64,000 nt of DNA from Serripes groenlandicus (lineage: Eukaryota > Mollusca > Bivalvia > Cardiida > Cardiidae), in assembly GCA_031761405.1 (NCBI GenBank), contig JASEVX010000082.1, positions 250,501 through 314,500 of the forward strand, given 5' to 3'. Positions 44,703 to 54,829 of this stretch are shown piece after piece. Below the pieces are notes generated by a model. It worked only from the letters and a program-made list of their open reading frames with translations. It was not told where the DNA came from and ran no database searches. A program made the position numbers and the translations under genes. Positions within the stretch are counted from its first letter, which is position 1. Every line of letters starts with the position of its first letter.

Positions 44703-44898
44703 CCGCCTCGGTGATGCAGAGGTAGATAATCTGCCTCGGGTGCGGGAGGTCGCGATCGACGGCCGGATCCTAACAAGATCTTTAAAAATGACTCGCTGGT
44801 ATCAGTATAAACGGTCCAGTAGAACTGTTATCTTACCGAAGAAAAGCCTTGATATAACTTGAGAATTGTTGAAACTGGCGTAAATAAAACACACACCA
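44703..44898 (+). mobile_element. tRNA-derived SINE, copy 1
   Basis: The head CGCCTCGGTGATGCAGAGGT has A-box-like features, and GGAGGTCGCGATCGACG is B-box-like. The tail GTTGAAACTGGCGTAAATAA continues into an ACACACC-rich end. The same head and tail appear at 63426-63615. Confidence 0.65.
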
Positions 44899-44924
44899 TA
44901 CCATACCATACGAAAGACGTATAG

Positions 44925-45057
44925 AGTAACGATTCCTGAAACAGAACATCCAAATGGGCGAAATGTGTCCGTCCGGGTTAGCCTTGGCGGCATGCTTAGG
45001 CTGATCCGGGTCGATACTTTAGTCCACAATGTTGGATTTCTCGTGAAACAGCTCACA
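44925..45057. mobile_element. Palindromic MITE (GAGCC...GGATC family), half
   Basis: TTCCTGAAACAGAACATCCA, GCATGCTTAGGCTGATCCGG and GTCGATACTTTAGTCCACAA lead to a degraded end TTTCTCGTGAAACAGCTC. This corresponds to the right half of 47984-48250. Confidence 0.7.
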
Positions 45058-45086
45058 TATAAAAGTATAGCACTAACAGTCCTTAA

Positions 45087-45250
45087 CATTTTCCAGTTGC
45101 AAATGCAGTTTGACGCATCTGCAGCAGACGACGTTTGAAAGCATTGTGGCAATAGGAGAAATTGCTTAGATAATTATATCTTTTATTTTTATATTTTTTT
45201 ATATCTTCAAAGTTGTCTGCTGCATCTTTTTTTTTGTAAGAGAAAAGGGG
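45087..45250. mobile_element. TTAA-flanked MITE
   Basis: TTAA (45083-45086) and TTAA (45251-45254) flank a diverged 164-bp copy with GACGCATCTGCAGCAGACG, GCATTGTGGCAATAGGAGAA and AAAGTTGTCTGCTGCAT. Confidence 0.7.
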
Positions 45251-45259
45251 TTAAGTTAA

Positions 45260-45480
45260 CCCGTTCCTTTATATAAACGCTTTCTGACGCCTATGCAGCA
45301 GACGGCTTTTTGAAAACATAGTGACAAAAGAAGAAATTGCACAAAACGTGCAATTTCTCCCTTTGCCACAATGTTTTCCACTTTTGTCATAGGTTATCCA
45401 TTCAATTATGGTGATTTTCTATGTTTTGACAAAATAAGTTCAAAGTCGTCTGCTGCTGAATTGTCGAATGAGGGAAAGGG
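45260..45480. mobile_element. Intact TTAA-flanked MITE
   Basis: TTAA at 45256-45259 and 45481-45484. Ends are CCCGTTCCTTTATATAAACG and TCGAATGAGGGAAAGGG. The interior is nearly identical to 42764-42982, including the GACAAAAGAAGAAATTGCAC block. It lies five bases from the preceding copy. Confidence 0.85.
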
Positions 45481-45949
45481 TTAAAGTGATGCGGTTGTGG
45501 AGGCAATATGATCCAACAGGATCCAGCATCTCCAGATGCGACTTTCCAAATCAAGAATCATGAATACATTACACAACGACGAAGTTACAGTAACGAATGT
45601 GTTTATGGTGATAATGTAGTTGCCTACATGCGCATGACAATGCATATCTAAAGTTCTAAACAGACATCATCCAAGCAAATACAAGAAGAAGGCAGGAATG
45701 TTTCATCTTGTTGGACGAATTACCAGAGTGGTTCTTACTGACTGTTTCCGGATCTACAAAACAAATAAAGAAAGTAATACGTATGCATACTTTATTTTCA
45801 AAGTTTAGAATGAATGTCATGCTCTTTTTGTTTATTAACTACGTGACCGATTCCATGCATAACGACAAACTGTATTGTATCCACGCAAGGAGACAATGTG
45901 AACACGTGTTACAACCTGTTGAATTATAACAGAAGATTGCAGGGCGTAT

Positions 45950-46165
45950 TTATGTCGATTGTTTGGGGTTCAACGCCGTTTTCAATACTATTTCAGTCAT
46001 ATCACGGAGGCCGGTTCACCTTCCCATGGCTTTCTTGGCGTTTTCACACCAGTACTCCACAATGCAGTCTTTCCATGCCAATGTCTGTTTTTACACAAAG
46101 ATGCTTGTCGTATTGACTTTTTTCAAACGTTGGAAAGAATGTTGGCCGAGAGCTGGGGTTTGAAT
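45950..46165 (+). mobile_element. SINE-like dispersed repeat (TCATATCACGG family)
   Basis: GGGGTTCAACGCCGTTTTCA, TTTCAGTCATATCACGGAGG, TTTCTTGGCGTTTTCACACC and AATGTTGGCCGAGAGCTGGG appear in the order of the copy at 5607-5890. Open frames crossing it are incidental. Confidence 0.7.
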
Positions 46166-46713
46166 TGTGTATTTCGGTAATAATGCTACAAAAAGATACG
46201 ATAACAAAAGTCATTGCTCATTGCTGATTGATTTTCACTTCTTTTTGTCATAGGAACTCATGTTCACAATCATCTGTTACAATGAGTTTTTGAATTTACG
46301 TTGTATATCATATTTATTCAGTATGATTGTATGAGTCGCGTAATACCGACCTTCAAGACAATCCGACATACGAAGACCCGGATGCACCCTATACGCCATC
46401 TTGCCGAACAACTTTCCACGATGGTTTTTGAAAACGTTTGTGCTAAAAAATCTACCGCGGTTTTAGTCTAATTGTAAGCAATATCGTCCAACAAAATTGG
46501 TTTTTATACGACATGTGAGTGAAAAGCTACAAGTTGGCTTGTAAGAATGGTGCAGATCCAGATCAGTCTGTGAATCGTACAACCTGATCAAGATATACAT
46601 TATCTATATTACCTACACAAGCTTATCAGAAGCTTTCGTGAACTCGTGTAGAAACTGATCAGACGGTTCAGACATGCAGACCTGTATCTTTCCTCATAGT
46701 GGTGCTCGTAATT

Positions 46714-46895
46714 GAGCCGTCTCCCGAGAAAACCAACATTGCGTAAAGTATCGACCCGGATCAGCCTAAGCATGCCGCGCAGGCTTACCGGGATAGACAC
46801 TTTTCGCCACCTGTAGATTTTCTGTTTCAGGAATCATTACTCTATACCTTTATTCCCTTGAGACGGAATGTGTCGGCCCGGATCATTGTCGCCTA
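46714..46895. mobile_element. Palindromic MITE (GAGCC family), left part
   Basis: GAGCCGTCTCCCGAGAAAAC, GTAAAGTATCGACCCGGATC, CTAAGCATGCCGCGCAGG, TTTCTGTTTCAGGAATCATT and GACGGAATGTGTCGGCCCGG are present. The right terminus is missing. Confidence 0.75.
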
Positions 46896-46954
46896 TTCCA
46901 CTGCTGACGGAGATACCATATTGATCTGCAACTGATGTTTTAACAGCACACTGG

Positions 46955-47125
46955 TCATTCATTTTCCACATACAACACATCTGTAGCGGAATACTTTGAA
47001 AACATCTTGATAACATATGAATTATCACACTGATGTTAAACAAAAAAGGAGAAATGATGAGCAGTTTCTACACAGTGTTTTCAAAAGGTGTCTGCTATAA
47101 ATGCGTCTTTAAGTGGACAACGGGT
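46955..47125. mobile_element. Decayed MITE (CCCTTTCCC family)
   Basis: TTTTCCACATACAACACATC, GGAATACTTTGAAAACATCT and GTTTTCAAAAGGTGTCTGCT are recognisable blocks without intact ends. Confidence 0.5.
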
Positions 47126-47983
47126 TTGTCTCTACCTAATATGACCTATTCAGCTTCGTCTATTTTGAAAACATCTATGGTTCATATTAATACCTCTAAA
47201 AACGAGACTCCACGTTGATACCGAGATACAAATACAGAACAATGTCCATATTGTTTGAAAATGTTACCCGAAGTCACAGTCGTCTTCGTTACAAATATAT
47301 ACATAAGCCTCATGAAGAAAATGACTATGAAAGGCATACATATCCAAAAGACAGAAGGAATGCGGCATTCTGAATTAATCTTTAACTAAATTATGTCAAC
47401 CATAACGAAATAGTATGAGATGACTAGTACTCAGGTCAAAAATGAGCAATTAAATTCCTTCTTTATGTCTATGTGAATCAACAAGTTTCAACCCTAAATC
47501 GTCAAACTGTCTTCAATTTTACAAGTATATCACCCATATCATTAAAAAGAGTCACCTCTCACATATACAATAATCCAAAGAAAGTTCGGCGTCACGTATT
47601 ATCCCAAAAACAATAATTGTAACCTGTGATTGACACGCCATATTTTTCTTATATTATATCATTACTATGGCAACTCATTAATAAACTAATACTTGTTATT
47701 AGTATCGTCCTTTCAAACTTGTATTAACCTAATTGTAATCCAATGTACATAAGTTGCTTCACATGTAAACATGCCACAGTTCGGCAACTACTATTTGAAC
47801 TACATGCCAATGTCAACAATTTTTGTTTAAGCGTTAAGTTAGGCAATTAAACTCTTGTATATCAATTATCCATCATTGTAAGTTACAGTGACCTTATGTC
47901 ATCTTTGCTTCAGACGATCTCGATGTGGAAAGCAGCGGATGACGGGTGTTGCTGATTGATATGAAACTGCATGAATATGAAGT

Positions 47984-48250
47984 GAGCCATCCAGCGAGAA
48001 AACCAACATTATGGCCTCTGCGTAATGTATCGACCCAGATCAGCCTGCGCAGGCTAATCCTGGCCGACACATCCCGTCTCAGGGGGAGGGGGGGGGGGGT
48101 GGTAGAGGTATAGAGTAATGATTCCTGAAACAGAAAATCCACAGGAGGCGAAAATTGTCTATTCGGGTAAGCCTGCGCAGCATGCTTAGGCTAATCCGAG
48201 TCGATACTTTACGCAGAGTCCACAATAATGGTTTTCTCGCGGGACGGATC
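47984..48250. mobile_element. Complete palindromic MITE (GAGCC...GGATC family)
   Basis: Terminal inverted repeats of about 60 bp start GAGCCATCCAGCGAGAAAAC and end GTTTTCTCGCGGGACGGATC. Inner blocks include TGCGTAATGTATCGACC and its inverse GTCGATACTTTACGCAGAG. The centre holds a G-rich tract. It is 267 bp and noncoding. The target-site duplication is unclear. Confidence 0.8.
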
Positions 48251-48542
48251 AAGTGTTGATTAAATCTGCATCGCTGTCATCTGCAATTATACTATCGTGC
48301 ATTCCCCAACGCATATCCCTGATTAAACATTCTGAACTAATAAGATCACTGTCACGTGAAATAAGTTTCGAATTACATATATGTGGTAATGTTCTTATAT
48401 CGTAGGTATATATTTGAACTGAATAATGATTCTAACGATTAAAGTAAATGCTCACACATAAAGCATTTTATCCTAAATCAATGTGCTAGAAATACGCTTT
48501 TTGGAAGAGAATAACTATATTAGAGAAAAAAAAACAAATTAC

Positions 48543-48682
48543 CCGATTTGCATTGCACACGCTGCACTGCTTCAATTATCAAAATAGTAAATGCTTTCAG
48601 TTTCTTGTATACAGATGCCGCATCACTACCACAATGTTCTTGGACGATGACCTCAAAGCAGTCTAGTTTCGGTGGCATGTCA
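48543..48682 (-). CDS. Cys-rich gene 2, exon 5
   Basis: The acceptor is TATATGGTAG before TGACATGCCACC, and the donor is AAATCGG/GTAATTTG. It encodes KLDCFEVIVQEHCGSDAA and ends VQCKS. The C-x8-C-G spacing equals exon 5 of gene 1. Confidence 0.7.
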
Positions 48683-51600
48683 CTACCATATAAAATACAA
48701 TAACATTATTTACATTAAAACAAATATGAATCTATTAATTCTGGTTAAAGCTCATCAACGGGAAAAGTTACACGTTGTTTTTTGTGAACAGCGTAGATGC
48801 AGATCAGTCCGTTGATATAAAACTTACACACGAATGCTTAAGGCTTCTGTCAACCTCTGAATACTTTGATTAAATGGAGCAGGTATACATGCTGATATAC
48901 ACCTACACTTTTCAGAAGTGCTAAGGTAGAGCGACGGCCTCTCGTACCAAAAGTCCCGGGTTTGAGTTCCGTGGAGGGCGGGTTCTGACTTCTGTTTTCC
49001 CCACACAAAACGGCGCGAATACTGATTAAGTCTCCAGGAAGCAGACATCGAGCATGATTAATATAAGCGGAAAGCTTGTTTTGAAATCAATGTAAAATAA
49101 ATAAGTTTATAATATAGCATAAGTTCCCGTGAGATAGGGTGTACGATGGAGATCATTTCACTGAGGTCACATCTGAATTGAAACCAACTCTTGTTTGATG
49201 GAAATATTTACACACTTGAAGTGTTTTTTATGCGGGGGATTCAGCTATGCTGAATACTTCCGTATATTGTCATGCCCAGCTTTCAGGAAGTGTAAATTTG
49301 TAAATTGTTTGTGCTGCCCTCTATTTTTTCAAAATGGAGAATTGTTCTTGATTGTCCAGGGATCAGTTAAATACGTCAAGCTAAACAGTATGAACATTAT
49401 ACAAAGTAAACATACACAATGTAAAGTTTTAATCCATGAAGTTGTATACATAATTTAGAAAGTTAAGTTAGACATAAGGATCTTAAATGTTTCCTTTAAA
49501 TATATGGAAAACGAGTAGCTTGAAAGCGGGTAGCTCAAAAACTTTTTGAGAAAATCCCTGCAATGAAAAAAACACTCTACAGGCTACATTTCGCATCGGA
49601 TCTTCATGAAAGTTTATCAGAATATTCATCTCCATCAAATCTTGGAGTTCGAAACTGGGCAATTTGAGGTCAAAAACTAGGTTACTAGGTCAAATTGAAG
49701 GAAAATCTTATTAACACTCTAGAGGCCACATTTTCAACTTGAGCATGTTGAATCTTTATCAGAATGTTTATCTTGATGATGTAAGTCAAGTTCGAACATG
49801 AGTCATGTCGGGTCAAAAAGTAGGTCACTAGGTTAAATTGATGGAAAAGCTTGTTAACACTCTAGAGACCGCATGTTTTACTAAGGCAGCTTGAAATTGG
49901 GTCAAGATGTTTGTATTAATGATTTCTAGGTCAAGTTCGAATATTGGTCAAGCTGGGTCAAACAGTAGGTCAATAGGCCAAATTGAAGGCAAATCTTGTT
50001 AACACTTTGGAGGCCTTATTTTCAACTTGAGCATGTTTGTCTTGGTGATATGTAGGTCAAGTTCGCACGTGGGTCATGATGGGTAAAAAAATAGGTCACC
50101 AGGTCAAATTGAAGGAAAATCTTGTTAACTCTGTAGAAGCATATTTTTTGGCTAAAGCAGCTTAAAAAATTGGTCATGTTTCTATTTAAATGATATCTAT
50201 GTCAAGTTTGAATATGGGTCATGCCGTGTTAAAAACTAGGTCACTAGGCCAAATTGAAGGAAAATCTTGTTAACACTCTGGATACTGCATTTTTAGCTTG
50301 AGCATGTTGAAACTTTTATCAGAATGTTTTTCTTGATGATATCTAGGTCAAGTTCTAACATGGGTCATGTTGGGCTAAAAAGTAGGTCACTAGGTCAAAT
50401 TGAAGGAAAATCTTGTTAACACTCTGGAGCCAACATCCCCGCATTGCAGTACTTTCAGTACTTTGATTCTTACTTGCAACGACAGTACGGTTGAATATTT
50501 ACAGAATCGATTTATGGAATTACACAGCCCGCGTCCTGACGTCACGACGTACGTGTGTGCGTTAACTGTCGTTTGTAAGGAAATAACTGGCGATTTCGTA
50601 ATGATTCGTACGCGTGTGTGTATTCAACATGAGAACGGAAATAGTTGAACAATACAGTGCATTTAATTGTATGTATTGCTTGTCAAATTCACTGTTTGAA
50701 ATAGTCACTGCTTTAGGATAAACTCCATTAGTTTAATAAGATAATAAATGTTTCCATATTGTGGTGAAAAGCCATAACATTTTAGCACAAATATAACATT
50801 TTAGCACATATATAACATTTTAGCACAAATATAATATTTTAGCACATATATAACAGACCACATCCGTTTACCAGGGGCGTAGCCCCCTTAAGGCACTTTA
50901 GACACGTGCCTACACATTTTATCTCAAAATGCCCCAAAATACAGCTGCGGCGATAGACATCTGCGTAATGTATCGACCAGATCAGCCATTTATCTCAAAA
51001 TGCTCCAAAATACAGCTGCGGCGATAGACATCTGCGTAATGTATCGACCAGATCAGCCTGCGCTGTCCGCGCAGACTGATCCGGCCGACGCACTCCGTTT
51101 TAGGGGGATATATGTATAGAGTAGTGATTCCTGAAACAGAAAATCCACAGGAGGCGAAAAGTGTCTATTCGGTTAGGCCTGTGTGTGTTGTTGAGTCCAC
51201 ATTGTTGATTTTCTCACGAGACGGCCTACACATTGATTATTGCAAAGCTAAGCCCCTGTTTTACTTAACTTAATCGAGGATACCTACATGCATGTATTAT
51301 TGTTGCGATAAACGCCTGCTGTCCTGTACAGACAATCCCCTTTGTTTATTTCGTTTCTTACCGATTCCTGCTCCCAACAACTTGCATAACGTGATAAATC
51401 TGAAAGAAAATCTTTGAGAAATGAGCAACGACACACGAACACTAACATTATATCTTAACGATCAGATTACATATGTGTGTAGTCGGCCTTTGGTCAAATC
51501 AATTTTTAAGAGGTTTTAAGATCGAACTATACAATAAAACATTCACGGGCTAGGCTGATCTATAGCCAAGAAGTCCATACAAGAACTATGTTTGCCTAGA

Positions 51601-53213
51601 AATTAGTGTATACCTTTACTAGACTGCATTGGATATGTGAAGATGTAAATGAGTTTATATTCAATATACATGTTTTGAATGCATTGGAAATGTTTTATGT
51701 TTTGTCCTTGATCATTTTAAAGTCAAGAGGTTAGTCTTTTCAATGATATATTGTGTTCAACCTCTAAACGTTGGCCATGAAATACAGTGGCTGCAGTGAT
51801 ATGAATAACAATTTGGCCATGAAATACAGGGCCGCAGTGATATGAATAACAATTTGGCCATGAAATACAGGGGCCGCAGTGATATGGATAACAATTTGGC
51901 CATGAAATACAGGGGCCGCAGTGATATAAATAACAATATGGCCATGAAATACAGGGGCCGCAGTGATATAAATAACAATTTGGCCATGAAATACAGGGGC
52001 TGGCTGCAGTGATATGAATAACAATTTGGCTATGAAATACATGGGCCGCAGTGATATGAATAACAATTTGGCCATGAAATACAGGGGCCGCCGTGATATG
52101 AATAACAATTGTTAAAAACGGCGTTAAACCACACTGAGAGAACAGTTTAAAACAATCATTAGCCAATCGTTCTAACTGTTCTCAAATCCTTCTTGATTCA
52201 TCGAAACTTATAAGTCACTTCTGAATACCGACTATGGCACATTATGCAGTATTTAAATGCGAAGGGCATTTAAGAATATCATCTGTTCATGAAGCTGACT
52301 TGTTAAGTTGTCTAAATGTATGTACTTATCGGTTTAATGTCGGCTCTTATCATTTAGGTGTGGACATATAAAGGTAAGTTACTCGTATAGACAAAAGCTG
52401 TAGTCTATATATCAAGTAGAAACAACTAAATACACAATGGCAAGACCATTCCGATGAATATACTTGTCAGGTATATCATCCGATAATGTACGTTAATGCC
52501 CATCCATATAATTGATTTAAACTATTCTATTATGTCAGAATATGATATATTGCCTTGATCGGCTCACAGAAACATACAAAACCACGTTATCAAGTTTAAC
52601 AGAAGGGAACCGAAACCATTCATTCATAAATAAAAACGAACAGAACATATTTACCGACAGGAGAATGTTGACAGATGAACTCGTTGAGATTGTCTGTAAG
52701 TTTTAGAACGTTCTGAGCCATACAGCTGTGTAAATTGATGCATGTCTCGTACTCGCTCATAGCTCTTTGTGTTGGTAAATATAAAGATATAAATTCGTGC
52801 GTTACTCTTTTACTCGCTTATACATGTAATATATTTAAACCAAATGTGTAGTGTAGAACAATATTTAAGAACAATTGGAAGATTTGGATTTGAGAACTTT
52901 GCATTGTAGAATTATAGATCACTTTCTGTTTTTCCATAATGATTTCAAAAGTTGACTGCTGCAGAGACACACATGATTTACCATTGAAAGTCAATATTAG
53001 ATAGATATCCGTCACGGTGTGTCTCTGTATTCTCTACAAAATCATAATGAATAAACAGATAAACAACTTACTTGCAATAAGTCTGTATTATCTCTCGTGT
53101 AGGAAAATGTACGTTCATAAATGGATTTGAGGTTTTGTTGTCGCCTTTGATATCCACGGTATCGCTGTAGGTTGTTAAGCAAGTGTCACACTTGTTTTCG
53201 GCAAGAACTTGGG
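48543..53213 (-). CDS. Cys-rich gene 2 (paralogue), four internal exons found
   Basis: Exons on the minus strand are 53072-53213, 52655-52764, 51288-51399 and 48543-48682, with GT/AG introns and consistent phases. The phase pattern (1 to 2, 2 to 1, 1 to 2, 2 to 1) is identical to exons 2-5 of the gene at 4945-11875. Shared landmarks are an FIC before the end of exon 3, RYxxCW at the start of exon 4, a Cys one codon before the end of exon 4, and a C-x8-C pair with CG in exon 5. The signal-peptide exon should lie above 53213 and the tail exon below 48543. I could find neither, so the gene may be incomplete or have long flanking introns. No stop breaks the four exons. Function unknown; presumably extracellular like its relative. 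Confidence 0.7.
48905..48985 (-). other. tRNA-like segment (SINE head or tRNA relic)
   Basis: The plus-strand text shows GCTAAGGTAGAGCGACGG (A-box-like) and GGGTTTGAGTTCCGTGG (B-box-like) at tRNA spacing. It does not fold into a full cloverleaf by eye, so it is probably a SINE head. The orientation of the parent element is uncertain. Confidence 0.4.
49560..50440 (+). repeat. ~145-bp AGGTCA-rich tandem array, six copies
   Basis: Each unit has AGGTCACTAGGTCAAATTGA, GGAAAATCTTGTTAACACTC and CTTGAGCATGTTGAA. CAAATTGAAGG recurs at 49691, 49834, 49979, 50105, 50249 and 50396. It lies in intron 4 of Cys-rich gene 2. The repeated AGGTCA half-sites resemble nuclear receptor binding motifs. Confidence 0.85.
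50774..50849 (+). repeat. 19-bp minisatellite, four copies
   Basis: ATAACATTTTAGCACAAAT alternates with a copy ending ACATAT, so the true period is a 38-bp dimer repeated twice. Confidence 0.9.
50925..51230. mobile_element. Palindromic MITE (GAGCC family) with internal duplication
   Basis: It contains CTGCGTAATGTATCGACC, AGATCAGCCTGCGC, TTCCTGAAACAGAAAATCCA and an end TTTTCTCACGAGACGGCC. A 63-bp segment around TACAGCTGCGGCGATAGAC is duplicated in tandem at its left side (about 50925-51050). Confidence 0.75.
51288..51399 (-). CDS. Cys-rich gene 2, exon 4
   Basis: The acceptor is AAAGATTTTCTTTCAG and the donor TGCAT/GTAGGTATCC. It encodes LSRYASCWEQESVRNEINKG and later NNNTC. It aligns in length (36 against 35 codons) and motif with exon 4 of gene 1. 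An internal CG/GTAAGAAACG is a second possible donor. Confidence 0.65.
51771..52112. repeat. 42-bp minisatellite, about eight copies
   Basis: The unit contains TTGGCCATGAAATACAGGGG, CCGCAGTGATATGAATAACA and AT. Because 42 is a multiple of three, long open frames run through it on the minus strand in more than one frame. They are artefacts. It lies in intron 3 of Cys-rich gene 2. Confidence 0.93.
52655..52764 (-). CDS. Cys-rich gene 2, exon 3
   Basis: The acceptor AG follows ACCAACACAA and the donor is CTGTCG/GTAAATATG. It encodes SEYETCINLHSCMAQNV and ends with NEFICQHSPV. Phase is 2 in, 1 out. The first Cys pair is spaced five residues rather than seven as in gene 1. Confidence 0.75.
52925..52975. 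mobile_element. MITE remnant (CCCTTTCCC family)
   Basis: CCATAATGATTTCAAAAGTT and GACTGCTGCAGAGAC only; inside intron 2 of Cys-rich gene 2. Confidence 0.5.
53072..53213 (-). CDS. Cys-rich gene 2, exon 2
   Basis: The acceptor is TATGTGTTCATCAG before CCCAAGTTCTTG, and the donor TTGCAA/GTAAGTTG. It encodes QVLAENKCDTCLTTYSD and ends REIIQTYCK. The two leading bases require an upstream exon ending in one base, as exon 1 of gene 1 does. NKT is a possible glycosylation site. Confidence 0.75.
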
Positions 53214-54390
53214 CTGATGAACACATAATTCAGACGTATAACATACGCGTAAAAGATAATCATGTTGTTCGTACAATAAAAGTCAAAAGATGGATTTAAA
53301 TTTACATTTTTTTTAAATTTCAAATTAAGACTGCTGTAAACTATTCAAATACCCGAAAATTAAAATCAATCTATTAATGCGATACGACATGCACCATAGC
53401 GATTTACTATTCTAAAATTATTGAAAAAATAATAATCATGATAATAACCACAACAATCAGGATAATACAAATAATGATACTAGTAATTATAATTGTTATC
53501 GTTCAGTTTGACCCTTCGAATTTAAGCTGAATCTGAAACTTAGAATATTATTATAGAAATAAGAAAACAGTTATAATGATAAATGAAGATATATGAGAGG
53601 TCTCACTGAACAACTACATGTATTGGGTTATCCTCAATAAGCTTATCCATAAGTGTATTTAGTTTGTATCATGCTTTTAGTACTGTGTGAATATCATAAC
53701 ATTAAACTGTCATAAGCATATCTTCCAGATTTATCTATAATTGTATTTCTAAGTATTTTTTATGTAAATATCATCTCAAAACAGGGATATACCATATATC
53801 TTAAAGTATGAAACAAACCTGATCATCTACAATTTTGTGAACAAAAGACAAATGTCAGTGATTTTCAAATTTGATATAATCTCGATGTCAAATTGTCGAA
53901 TTGGCAACTGTTGAATATATATTATTGTTGATCATAAAAGAATATGTTCGTAATTCAAATCTAAACATTATTTCGTTTTACCCTTTAAACCGTTTCACCA
54001 ATCTTAGAGTCATACAGAGATCGGAGATTTCGGGCACTAGATTAGAAACAGTCTATAAATTTAACTATTATAAAGATACATGCATTAATATTATATGCAA
54101 TCTACTCAAGTAAAGACATCTCTTTGAGCCTGAAAAGAACGTTCAGTAACATGGAGCTACTACTAAAAACAGAAATGGACGTTATTTAATGCTGACTGTA
54201 ATGATATTTCAACATAAGGGTCTGCAGCCAGTCTAATTTGGGACAAGCAATTTTATAAATTATTTGTAAAAGGATGAAATAAAATGAAATATGAGATTAA
54301 TGAACAAAATCTTAAAACAATGTAAAACGTATTTCTCTTTCAAATGTATTGTGTGAGCCTCTGTGCTGTTTACAATCAATTTATGTACTA
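53214..54390. other. AT-rich stretch, no supported feature
   Basis: Expected to hold the first intron of Cys-rich gene 2, but no signal-peptide exon was recognised. No shared repeats. Confidence 0.4.
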
Positions 54391-54392
54391 AC

Positions 54393-54655
54393 TTGATCCG
54401 TCCCTCGAGAAAACAAACATTGTGGACTCTGCGTAAAGTATCGACCCGGATCAGCCTAAGCATGCCGCACAGGCTTACCCGGACAGACACGTTTTGCCTC
54501 CTGTGGATCTTCTGTTTCAGGAATCATTACTCTATACCTCTATCCCCCTGAGACGGAATGTGTCGGCCCGGATTAGCCTGCGCGGACTGAGCAGGCTGAT
54601 CTCGGTCGATACATTACGCAGAGACCGTAACGTTAGTTTTCTCGCGGGAGGGCTC
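54393..54655. mobile_element. Complete palindromic MITE (GAGCC family)
   Basis: Ends are GATCCGTCCCTCGAGAAAAC and GTTTTCTCGCGGGAGGGCTC, with GCGTAAAGTATCGACCCGG mirrored by GTCGATACATTACGCAGAG. At 263 bp it is the best-preserved copy along with 47984-48250. It is noncoding; open frames within it are incidental. Confidence 0.8.
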
Positions 54656-54799
54656 TAATATTGATAGGTGTATGGAACAGTTAAATGTTCTCCCTGTGTA
54701 AATATCATGTTTTTCTTGGTGCCGGTGTTTTTCCCCATTGTTCTATTTAGTTATATGTATGTTTTGTTACACACATGTCACTATAAATTAAAATTTACC

Positions 54800-54826
54800 T
54801 ACCTACTTACTTACTTACTTACTTGT
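54800..54826. repeat. (ACTT)n microsatellite
   Basis: CTACCTACTTACTTACTTAC-type run of about six units. Confidence 0.85.
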
Positions 54827-54829
54827 ATC

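Noticed and set aside
45708..45929. Plus-strand frame with a hydrophobic start (MNVMLFLFINYV)
   Set aside because: Suggestive of a signal peptide, but no donor in phase or partner exon was found and the downstream DNA is a dispersed repeat.
48905..48985. Functional tRNA gene
   Set aside because: A- and B-box-like blocks exist, but I could not pair acceptor or anticodon stems; a SINE head is more likely.
51723..52166. 147-codon open frame with a 14-residue repeat on the minus strand
   Set aside because: It is created by a 42-bp minisatellite; other frames are open too, and it lies within an intron of Cys-rich gene 2.
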